In this document: positions 11,939 through 21,708 of the stretch, piece by piece
Layout of the letters: the number at the start of each line of letters is the position of its first letter
Numbering within the stretch: the stretch's first letter is position 1
Assembly (NCBI GenBank): GCA_018902385.1
Contig: JABSSW010000002.1
Location: 1,240,001-1,304,000 of the forward strand
Direction: 5' to 3'
Origin: Physcia stellaris
Lineage: Eukaryota; Ascomycota; Lecanoromycetes; Caliciales; Physciaceae
DNA: 64,000 bases
Position numbers and translations under genes: made by a program
The notes under the pieces: generated by a model
What the model saw: the letters and a program-made list of their open reading frames with translations, nothing else
Told to the model about the DNA's origin: nothing
Databases searched by the model: none

Positions 11939-12293
11939 CTAATGCTGCGTACTTCCTTCATTGATATGTACAAAAATCTTGATGTTTGGGTCTGGCCGGT
12001 CTGTAAACCTTCTGCATGAACGAACAGTCCAACAGAGCAAATTTCAGAATCAGGTCACTCCTCCTGTCTCTGCGACTGACTTATAAAGCGAAAGGAAAAA
12101 GCAAAACTTCATAGAAAGATAAAACCGTCGAGAAAAATCAAAAACAGAAATAAATGAGCGAAACAAAAGAAGAGACGAAAAATGAAAAATGAAAGAAATA
12201 AGACATCAACCTCCTCTCTAACCAGAAGATCAGCCTCATCAAGCTCCTTTCATTTCGTCATCTCTGCATTAGAGCCCTCGTCTAGCCTGGACG
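11939..12293 (-). repeat. Solo terminal repeat of the DIRS-like element, inverted copy 1
   Basis: Read on the minus strand, this matches the A-B terminal repeat unit also present at 14860-15250 and, in mutated form, at 31334-31724. It has the same GGAAGTACGCAGCATTAG-type end (here at 11939) and ends at the shared TCCAGGCTAGAC segment near 12293. It is about 355 bp, shorter and more diverged than the 14860-15250 copy, but keeps normal base composition. No element body is attached, so it is a solo repeat. Confidence 0.75.
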
Positions 12294-13935
12294 ACTTATT
12301 TATTCCAACCCAAGGACTAAAACACAAGATCCGCCCCAGACCCCCAACCCCTCCCCACCCGCTACCAACAACCCAAAAAACCAACTCATCAATGGCACCA
12401 GCACCAAACCCCCCAAAAGCTCAAGCCCACGCTTGCCCTCACTCTCACAGGCGCCCCCTTCAGACCCAAACTCCCCCCCTTCAAAAGCCTAACAATCTCC
12501 AGATTATCAGCTGCGAAACGAGATAGCAGGATGGATCTCTTCGTGAAGAGAAGAGGAGAAAGAGCAGAATGAATGGGGTTGGATGCGGGTTTGGGAGCTT
12601 GACGAGCTGAGAGGAGAGTTTGAGGAGGTTGGGATGAGGGTTTGAGGCGAATATGAGGAGACAGAGGAGGGAGAGGGGGAGAGGGGGAGGTACTGGGAGA
12701 GGAGGATGAGGGCGATGAGAGCGAGGAGATGAAGAGGGAGATGAATAGGGAGATGGGAAGGTTGTGAAGAAGAAGTGAAGCGGGGAGGCGGTTTTAAAGG
12801 CGGGGACAGAGGGAAGTGGAGATGTTGGAATCTTCATTGCATTGCTTGGTGTATCTGCTTCAGTTGTGGATGTTCTATTTGCATACGATGATGCGAAGGG
12901 GGTTGTCAAGGCTCTGAGACATACCAACCTCCATCACTCCCTTTTTCACCTGAGGCCTCGATATATTCGCTCCCTTTCTCATCTGACGTCATGGTGATGA
13001 GTTTCCATCTGTGTGAGATTTTTGGCCTCGATTCCGTGCCATTTCGTTGAGGTTCTGGGCCTCCTTTGTTGTACTCGTACAAGGTCTTGGCCCCAATTTG
13101 TTGTTCATTTGATGAAGATCTAGGCCTCCGTTACATATCCGTGAGATTGAGGTCAGTACCTCGAGGCAATCAGACTCCCTCTGAGTCTGAAGGTTCTCCC
13201 GTTTGTCATTTGGTGTTTTAGCTAACGAGACCCGCAATCAGTACTCCCATCTGATTTGGAGTTTGATCAAAGTATGAGATCACTTACTTGACTTTACCAC
13301 CCAAAGTGTTGGCCTTATGTCGTCGCGCTTCCTCCCACTTCTTCTTCTCTTTAAGCCAACTAGGAGCCAAGTCTTCATGAAAAAAAAAACAGCACAGATT
13401 AGTCTCTACAGAGCGGTCTCGAATTCCCTTTATTGTTGTTTTTGGATTTCGTTGCTCTGACGGCATCGTGCTCTTGTTGACGATATTCTTTCATGAGCAT
13501 AGCTCATGCTTTCTCGCCGGTGAAGTTCGGTATAGCGGTTCAAATCTGTATCAACGAGCGATAGTTATTGTGGTGTGCTAATGCCAGGATAGGAAGATGG
13601 AGACAAAGATAGAGTTTTCATCCACGCGGTTGTTTCATTATACGAACCCTAGAAGGAGTTTTCTGGGGAATCGGATGATGAATTTGGAGGCTATGGAGGG
13701 TTCGGATCTGGGATGGGTTCCTCGCGGAGAATTTTCTTTGTCTACGTATCACAAACGGAGGCTTCGAAGCGCGGAGATAGTCTAGCGGCGTGAACAATGC
13801 TTTTGTCCATATTTCTTTCTTTGTCTTCGATTTGGCTTCACATCGGGTGGTGATTATATAGGTGATTGAAGCGAACTCGTTAGTTTTTGAATATACATAC
13901 ATACCCACAACCGAATCTCATCAATTAGTCTCAGA
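12294..13935. other. Low-complexity interval inside the inverted repeat pair
   Basis: 12300-12480 is C/A-rich and 12530-12800 is a G/A-rich (polypurine) tract. Long proline/serine-rich frames here follow from that composition and are not called as genes. 12930-13930 shows short frames only and an A9 run near 13378. No transposase or retroelement body was seen. Confidence 0.5.
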
Positions 13936-14634
13936 ATGATGCCGCTAAAAGCAATTCTAAAACCACCCACCATACTCACCCACAATACCACCACCGATCC
14001 CACCTCTCCACCGTCCCAGCCCACGATCCCCACCCCCTCCTCCCCACCCCCACCAGTACCATCTCTTCAAAACCCTCCCCCCGCTCCCAACAAAATCAAA
14101 AGAAAACCACCCCCAACCCTAGACAGTGTAATCCCGCCCCGAACCCGCTTCTCCCTCTCCGCCAACGACAAGCCGCAGCCATCGACCCCGAATCTGAATC
14201 AGAAACAGAGATTGGATCGGATTCCGAAAAAGAAAGTCGGGTTCGTGACTCCTGTGGCGAGTTACATCCCCGATCCTCCTCCCTTTACTTCTGAATCTGA
14301 GTACGGAGAAGAAGAAGGGAGCGATGAGGGGTATGACCACAAATTATCCGAAACCAGTTTCAATCGCTCCGACGACCACCATAGACCCGAGGTAGAAGCA
14401 AAGCCTTCAGCCCCATTGCCTTCTAGATCCGCAGCGAATCCCACCATCTCGCTAGACGCCATTTTACCACCTTCGCAGGTCGCAGGTACTGATGCCCAAG
14501 CCTCGAAGGAGGGGAAGTGGACTTCGAGAGCGTCGGAGCGGATTAAAGCTGGTAGTAAGATGCTCGTGGGCGCGGGGAATAGTATTCGGAGTTTGAAGAG
14601 GGGGTTTGGTGGGAGGGGTGGGGATGGGGGTTAG
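13936..14634 (+). CDS. Proline-rich, low-complexity hypothetical protein
   Basis: A single frame of 232 aa from the ATG at 13936 to the TAG at 14632-14634. Residues 10-60 are dominated by Pro/Thr/Ser. A basic patch then leads to PKKKVGFVTPVASYIPDPPP, followed by a Glu/Ser stretch (SEYGEEEGSDEGYD). The C-terminus has a SRASERIKAGSK amphipathic stretch and a Gly-rich tail. The mixed composition after residue 60 argues for a real but mostly disordered protein. A KKVGF-type short motif in a disordered region may suggest phosphatase docking, but that is a guess. It sits between two inverted solo repeats, so an origin as captured sequence is conceivable. No known family. Confidence 0.45.
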   Translation: MMPLKAILKPPTILTHNTTTDPTSPPSQPTIPTPSSPPPPVPSLQNPPPAPNKIKRKPPPTLDSVIPPRTRFSLSANDKPQPSTPNLNQKQRLDRIPKKKVGFVTPVASYIPDPPPFTSESEYGEEEGSDEGYDHKLSETSFNRSDDHHRPEVEAKPSAPLPSRSAANPTISLDAILPPSQVAGTDAQASKEGKWTSRASERIKAGSKMLVGAGNSIRSLKRGFGGRGGDGG

Positions 14635-14859
14635 GGGATGGTTGTTTGAGGGATGGTGTAGGATTTGAGGCTCGTTTTGGAGAGGGGAATGGAGTTGAGG
14701 AGAGGGAGTTGGTTGAGTGATGGAGTTGAGATTGGAGTGAGCTTTTCTGGTTGAGGTTCTAGTTTCGTATGTTTTAGCGGGAGACCTTGGTAGTTCCTTC
14801 GATTCAGTTGTTGTACTAAGAGGCACTTGATCTGAATATTTTCTGGTCTTTCCGTATAG

Positions 14860-15250
14860 CTCGTCCAGGCTAGACATGGGTGCTAATGCAGAAATGACGA
14901 AATGAAAGGAACTTGAAAGGACTGATCTTCTAATTAAATAAAAGATCAATGCCTCATCTATTCCATTTCTCATCTTTCGTCTCTTCTTTTGTCCCGTTCG
15001 TTCACTTTTTGTTTTTGATTTTCTTCGACGTTTTCATTTTCTTTGAAAGCTTTTGTTTTTTCGCTCCGTAACTCAATCGCAGAGGCAAAAAAAGTAGTTA
15101 GATTTTGAAAGTTGCTTTGCTGAGTCACTTTGCTCAACGAGATCGGCTTTGCAGGGCCACTTTGCTTTGCAAAGCCATTGCTTACAGGCCGGCCATGCCC
15201 AAAACATCAAGGATTTTGTACATAGCAATGAAGGAAGTACGCAGCATTAG
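14860..15250 (+). repeat. Solo terminal repeat of the DIRS-like element, inverted copy 2 (unmutated reference)
   Basis: 391 bp running from a CTCGTCCAGGCTAGAC start to a GTACGCAGCATTAG end. It aligns throughout with 31334-31724, but with normal GC. It lies opposite in orientation to the copy at 11939-12293, so the two bound a 2.6-kb interval as inverted repeats. It is useful because it shows the state of the repeat before the mutation seen in the other element. Confidence 0.85.
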
Positions 15251-15324
15251 CTTGTGAAGTTTAGAAACGAGTCTCAAGATGTCCAGCGGATTATGAAGTG
15301 TACATTCTTTGCGTAGGCGCTCAC

Positions 15325-18300
15325 TCAAGTAATGACAGGCTCCGTCAACCTCAGCGCTATCTTATGACCCATCAACATACTGCAATGCCATCTCATCGAT
15401 GATAAGCAACCATGACCAGAAACCACTCTCTCGCCGCAAGTTTTCTCAAGCAAGACCTGAAGTATCTCTAAACACTTTTCCTCGTCTTTACTTAACGATG
15501 ATGGGTCGGCACCGTCAATAATCTTGTGCTCGAATTCTGAGTACCGTTTCACAAATATCAGTTCTTCCATCATTCTCTCCATGAGTAAGATCTTCACCCT
15601 TCCGTATGAATCATATACCATCCAGTGCGGACTTTTGTTCGTGGAGCTCACCATAAGAAGACGGACGCCATTAGCCTCTAATAACAGTGCAAGTATTTTC
15701 TTTTCTCGTCCTATCATAGCGCGTTGAAATGGTGTCACTTCGGGATTTCTATGGAGCGGCATGACTCGATCGTCTGCAAGCAGAAGCTTCACTAGTTCTT
15801 CATTTCCTCTATCGACGGCCAGAGCAAGCGGATTTCAACCTCTACACAATGCATTGGGATCAACGTCTTTATCCTTGAGTAACAATTTGACGATCTTTGG
15901 GTGATTCGCCCTTACAGCACGCAACAATGGTGTCTCACCGCTGCCGTTGTTGTTCGTAGGGTTATTTTTCTCCACGCCGTCTCTTCCAAGTAACAGCCTG
16001 ACAGCCCCGACATGCCCTTCAAAGGCGGCCGTGGACAAAGGTGTATCGCCATGTCAATCTTTAGGATTGAGATCAATGCCCTTCTGCGCTAGCAGCAGTC
16101 TGACAACCTCGACATGTTCTTCAGCAGCAGCTTGGTGCAAAGCTGTTACACCGTAATCAGCCTTAAAATTGAAATCGATGTCTTTCTGCACTAGTAGTAG
16201 TCTGATAAGCTCTACATGCTCTTCCGCAGTAGCTCGATGCAAAGCTGTTTGACTGCGATGATTCTTAGTATTGGGATCAATACCTTTCTGCGCTAGCAGT
16301 AATTTGACGATCTCTACATGCCCTTCAGCAGCAGCGAGAGACAAGGGTGTTCGATAGTATTTATCCATAGAATTGAGATCAACGTCTTTCTGCATCAGTA
16401 GTAGTCTGACAATCTCTACATGCCCTTTAGCAGCAGCGATGCCTAAGGGTGTATCATGCCACTTGTTCTTCGAATTGAGCTCAATGCCCTTCTGCGTCAA
16501 TAGCAGTGTGACAGTTTCTACATGCCCATTTTTAGCAGCGAGAATCAAAGGGGTTCCACCCAAGCCGCTTTCAAAGTTGACATCGGTACCCTCCTGCGTC
16601 AGCAGTAGCTTTATGATCATAGCAAACCCTAGATGTGCCGCAACTGCCAAATCCGTGACAGGTTCGTAGTGCATATCCGAGTATAAGAGGAACCAGTTCT
16701 TGAAATGAATGGTTCTTGTATCACAAACTTGTAAGACTGACTGTATCACGGATTCATCGAGGCTAGACTTGGCTCTTCGAAAGTGGAGAGACCAGTACTT
16801 CGCTCCATATATTAGGAGATTGTATATCTGTGGAACATCTGCTGAAGCACGAGCTCTGTATGGTATTATAGTATAATATAATCTTTCGATACAACTCATA
16901 TCCTCTGCTGAATTTAGTTGTGCGAACTCCTCTAATAAGATATAAGAGATACAGATTTTCAGTATTATCATATTAGATTCTACAGGGTCAAAGGAATCTT
17001 TCCAGGCACCTGGATGAAGTATGTTATTAGGCTGCGTCTGGACGAGGAAATTCTTGGCTGTCTGGTGGATCAAATAGATTCTCGATTCGGCAATACTTAC
17101 GAAAAGGCCACAGAGGTTACGGACCCAGATTCGAAAAGCATTTTCGGGTTCCAGCGAAAGCGCCTCGTATGTCTCACAGCATCCTTTTTCGTGGATTGCA
17201 TCGTCTATAGCCATGGCAATATTCATCTCCGCCAGGGTCAAGGGTCTCTCCGCCCCCAGAACAACATGAAGGAGTCGTCTCGCCTGGCTTGCAAAGCCTT
17301 TCTTTTCAACCCGAACCAGAATCTTTTCATAGGCCTCTTCAATACTACGCGGCATACTGCTAATGATTTTGTTCAGACCGGTTGATGTCGAGCTCAAACC
17401 TTCCCTTATCTCCTCAAGAATGAGATGTAGCCAAAGATAAGTGCGATGGGGTATTGAGGTAAGACGTTCTAGAAGGTTGTCTTGAACTTAAGGCTTTAGT
17501 GGCGGTTCTCGAGCTTTGGCGAGCTTTGGGACCTCATGGCGTATGACAAGGTCAATTTCGCTGCTTATCTTATCCGATTCTTCCTCACCTCTCAGGCTGA
17601 TGGAGGTCATATCTTCGATCTCGCTGTTGAAGTCTGTTCCAATGTAGGCATACGGTCGGCTCGTCACCAAGAACTTCACTGCTGTCTTGCCCAAATTGCG
17701 ATTGTTGTAAAGGCGGCCAAGCTGGCTGGTGGTGTTTCTCGCTGACTCTCGCTTGGCCTCATCTAAAGCATCCAAAACACAGATTATATCGCCAGTGCCA
17801 GAATCTCTTGCAGCATTGATGAGAATATCCCACAATTGGCTGACATTAGCACTTAGGCTTGTGCCATGACTCTCAAACGTCGATATTCCGTGTTTTAGCA
17901 GCGCCGGTTTCTGTATGAAAAGCTGATGGAGTAGGGCACAGAGCGCGTCAGTCTCAGTTTGTCGCCTGCTGTCATCGTCTTTGAAGAAAAAGTAGCAAAT
18001 GGTCGCGGCTCGAGTATCATTACTCAGAAGGCCCTCATCAATAAGAGCCCTTGACAACACAGACTTTCCACATCCTGGATTCGCAGATACCCAAAGTAAG
18101 CCGTTCCTCTCTTCCTGACGCCAGTCTTTAAACTTTTGGTTGGTCAAAAGCCATTCGCATGTACCGGGCACGCGCTGCCCATTCCGATTTTTATCGTCTC
18201 TGTAGTTGGAAGCGAGAGATCTAAGGAACCTCAATTCTGTTGGCGTCCGAGCCCGAGTAAGACGAGCATTCTCTGCGAGCTCTTTCAGGCTGGCTGCAAC

Positions 18301-19176
18301 TATTTTGAAATTTACATCTTCAGGGCCACGAAACTTGTTCATCATGGCATGGCGAACATCAAGTGCAATACGCTGGTGGCAATCGAGACAAGCCGATTCT
18401 CTAGGAACCAACTTTTGTAGGCTTATTAGTAGAAGGTACTCATACATGAATACGAATGTGAACTTTACCTCGACTTTCGGAATACGAAAAGCTCCAGCTA
18501 TAGTTCTCGATACAACATTTGCCACCTGGGTTTTTCGAGTCTCGTAGAAGCATCGTATTTGAAGCTTATGTTCAATGGTCATCATGGCAAATTTATAGAC
18601 CATGTTGTCTAGGCTGTTCGCATTTTCTCGTAGGCCCTGCAAAATTGTCTCGGACGTCTCTCTGTGCATAAGTTCACGGAGAAGGGCGATCCACCCTGCT
18701 ATACTCGCAACTCGAGTTCCTCGTAAGGGTGTACCGAGGAATACGACCCCGGCCGTCGAGCGTAAGATGTCAGTATATTTGGGATCCCGAGAAGCTTTTT
18801 CGACACCCTTCAAGGATAATTATTAGTAGCAGCAACATGAACATATCATATGGCATGTTTTACCTGAGCAATCACAACACCCCCAAAGCATGATCCAATA
18901 AATATTAGCGTCCTACTGCCAACACCTTTACTTCTAGCTTCATACAGCACCCTTAGAAACACATCTCCGAGGCCCAGAATGTCAACCTGTTGGGCGTTAT
19001 CTGAGTAACAATTGGAGTTGTAGTCATAGGCCCAGATTCGTGCTTGAGGGATTTGACGCGGCAGCATGTCCGCATCTAAGAGCCAATATACTTGACGGCC
19101 TCTGGGTTCTGTGTCTCGCTCGTAAGCAATCCATGTCTTCGGAGAACAGGTCTCAATGCCGTGTACTGCGACAATA
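15325..19176 (-). pseudogene. Hydrolase-NACHT-ankyrin (fungal NLR) gene with in-frame stops
   Basis: Order on the minus strand: (1) a SERAC1/DUF676-like alpha/beta-hydrolase segment (AVHGIETCSPKTW, ARIWAYDYNS, FIGSCFGGVVIAQ, GVVFLGTPLRGT), split by a 56-bp intron at 18863-18808; (2) a NACHT-type NTPase with Walker A SANPGCGKSVLS and Walker B IICVLDALDEA; (3) a linker; (4) at least eight ankyrin repeats (GHVEIVKLLL type). One reading frame is continuous but is stopped by TAA at 17490-17488, TGA at 16056-16054 and TGA at 15837-15835. All three are explicable by single C-to-T or G-to-A changes. The expected nucleophile Ser in G-x-S-x-G-G reads Cys (GSCFGG). The first coding exon, upstream of an acceptor at 19178-19177, was not found. 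Such proteins are intracellular sensors in fungal self/non-self recognition. Here it is probably inactive or a truncated hydrolase-NACHT product. Confidence 0.8.
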
Positions 19177-19716
19177 CTATAACAATCTTAGTATTTTACT
19201 CCTCATTGGAGGGATAGGTCGACTTGCTCGATGGTTGTTTTTTCCACGTTGTTATTGTATGGATATAGCTGAAGCAGTCTAGGCAAGCCATTGTGCACAT
19301 CCTAGCAACCACATCAGCGAGAAGGTTCAACGCAAGTATCCCCCACCCAAAGGTTCTGGGCCGGGCCATAGCCTTGCCGATGCTTTCTATCGTAGGCCCG
19401 ATATATGGAATACATTACCTCTTGTTCCGTATGTGCATTAGCTGCCATCTTTTTGGTAGAAGCCGCCTTGCCGATTCTCTGGAGAACCTGATGATGATGA
19501 TGCGCGCACAACAATGCCAAAGTCTTGGAAACAACGAGGCTGAAGCACCTGCGCCAAGCGAGGCGCACGATGACATCAGGTGAAATGCCAAGAGACTCTA
19601 GGCTCTGCCGGTTCTTATAATCAGTCTTCATTGGTTAACATAGTGACGTGTGATTGTGGGAGCACATCAGCAGTATTGAAGATTTATCTGCCGTTCCGCA
19701 CCACCGGAAGCCCCTG
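19177..19716. other. Region holding the unresolved 5' end of the NLR gene
   Basis: A minus-strand frame with a true ATG at 19631 (105 codons, to 19314) could be its first exon, but no splice pair joining it was convincing. Otherwise intergenic between two divergent broken genes. Confidence 0.3.
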
Positions 19717-20806
19717 ATGGACTTATCCCCCTTTCCCGAGGGGCATCAACTTAATGGGGAACTTCACATCGATCAAACAAGAGTGCGTGCGAACCTTCGT
19801 TGTGTTGACGTTCATGCGACAACCCTCCCTGGGCAGCCACGCGTGCAATTAGACCCAGCTAGCATCAGTACTCATCTAGAATAGACCCTGTGGGTCCCAG
19901 GATTTAGATCGGCTGGCACCGAAGCTCTGGCTGGTAAGTTTTTCTAATTGCCGCGGTTGGCTGAGACTTGTGCTCACGTGGGTATGACACCAGGTTGCTA
20001 CGCCGAGAAGCTCGCATATTTCACCGCTACATCATCAGGCCGTCAGAGGGCGGAGTATTGTTCAAACCGAGAACCCACAGCTGCATCTGGTCTGGTACTA
20101 TGATCGAATATTCATCAAGCCGATCCCAAGATACCTGCTTTCCTTTGCCTTTTGGCAGTACCTAGGAGCCGAGCCCGCTGCAACACGTAAGGCAGCTATT
20201 GGCTTCATGAGATCGTACTCTCATCTCATACAATACGAAAGCGACTTCTCTCTTGCGTTAGAGAAAGGTCTCATCCCTCGTCGTTCCCCTTGTGGACCGT
20301 CCACGGCTACCGGTAAAGACGACATCACTTTCGAGTCTTTCGTGCGATTGATTACGTCCTTTGATAGATTCGACGATGCACATGTGTCCCCAAGGTACAG
20401 CTATGGTGAGCTTCGCCTTACCCGGCTCAACTTTTACTCCCGCATCTTTCTAGGAAAGCTCACCTTCCATCATATCAATGCCCAATGGGGTACCTTCATC
20501 AACGGCGCTATCACGCCTTTTGTCGTCGTCTTTGCTATCCTTGCTATTGTCCTCAATGCGATGCAGGTAGAGCTGGCTGTTCCAGGGTACAATGATCTGA
20601 GTTCATCTTGGGCCGCCTTTGCCAATGCTTCGAAATGGGCAGCGGTCATCGTGCTGATCTTCGTTCTACTGACCATTGTTTTCATAGTTATTCTTGTCTT
20701 GTTTATGTTCTGCCACGACATATGGTTTGCGCGAAGTATTCTGAGGGATAAGAAGAATCAGACACATGCCACATCCTGGGCTACTCGGAAGTCAGGGGTA
20801 GTTTGA
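19717..20806 (+). pseudogene. DUF6601-type membrane protein gene, disrupted near its 5' end
   Basis: The 20000-20806 part encodes a typical DUF6601 protein as I remember the family: PLHHQAVRGRSIVQTE, HLVWYYDRIFIKPIPRYLL, FWQYLG, RSYSHLIQYESDF, then two strong C-terminal membrane segments (about 160 and 40 residues from the end). A 60-bp intron (19934-19993, GTAAGT...CCAG) links it to an upstream exon ending DLDRLAPKLWL. Further upstream the same protein appears as VQLDPASISTHLE, but a TAG at 19882-19884 and a one-base frame change near 19905-19912 separate the pieces. The ATG at 19717 is the nearest start. The function of the family is unknown; it is membrane-bound. The break may be real or a sequencing error. 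Confidence 0.6.
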
Positions 20807-21708
20807 TGGCCAAGGGCTGAACCCCTCATTTAACTAAATGAGTGCGAAACCCTCGAAACATCAGGACACCTATTGTATTGGAAGATATGAGTGACTATCA
20901 ATACAATACTATGAAACCTCCTTGTTCTTTTAAGGTAAAGGCAAGAAATGGAACACAAGATGTGTGCGGGTGCCAAGGCGCTAAACCCAATTGGCCAGTC
21001 CATACAACTAGACCGTGACTGCAGCACCTGCGGAAGCTGTACTAAGAACTTCTGAAATTTTGCATCGAGAAATCGAGCAGGAGATGTTGCAAAGCTATCG
21101 AGACGAGATTGCTTGTCCGAAGTCGTAGAAATTGCCTTGACTTGCATAGACGCGAAGAAGGTTGCTATCGGGATAAGATACGAGAAAGGACTGTAGATAG
21201 GTAGATACTGCAGAGTAACTAGGTTCCACCTAGATGTCGTAGAGTAATTGAGGCCGTTATCGTCAGGCGGACTGGATGCTTCCATGGAAGCTGGTTTACT
21301 GCACTGCGGATGGATTTGCCGAGTAACTAGGCGGAGGACGTCATTGTATAGAAGATGCCATTGGAATACCATGATTGAATGATTGTCTCATTGTCGCTTG
21401 GTTCATTCTATAGAGGTAAAAGTAGTGATATCGACGGCAACCTTCTGGTCAGGCTTAGCCTATCTTTCTGACAGATGCCAGCACTTGTCAAGGCACGAGC
21501 GACAGCTTATTGTATTGTGATGAAAATAGTGTTTGGATGATGCGATGTATAGAAAGTGGTGCGCAGGATATCTGAGGTACGAGTACCGAGTCTTAGGCGC
21601 TCTGGCCTGCCAGATGATATCACTTGGTGACTTTTCCCTCATCAGCACATCATACACATACCAACACGATAGAACTAGAGACATACCATCCGTTGAGCTG
21701 GGTAAATC
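20807..21708. other. Gap with one doubtful minus-strand frame
   Basis: A 180-codon minus frame (21372-20830) starts with a true ATG but shows no domain, signal or composition that convinces. A 75-codon frame follows at 21684-21460. They may be chance frames. Confidence 0.25.

Noticed and set aside
12481-12927. 148-codon minus-strand Pro/Ser/Leu-rich frame
   Set aside because: It mirrors a G/A-rich tract on the plus strand. Composition alone explains the open frame, and no domain or conserved pattern is visible.
15835-17490. RIP as cause of the NLR stop codons
   Set aside because: The changes fall in mixed contexts and the gene keeps normal GC, unlike the mutated element nearby.
20830-21372. 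180-codon minus-strand frame as a real gene
   Set aside because: It has an ATG but no recognisable domain, signal peptide or coding character strong enough to call.
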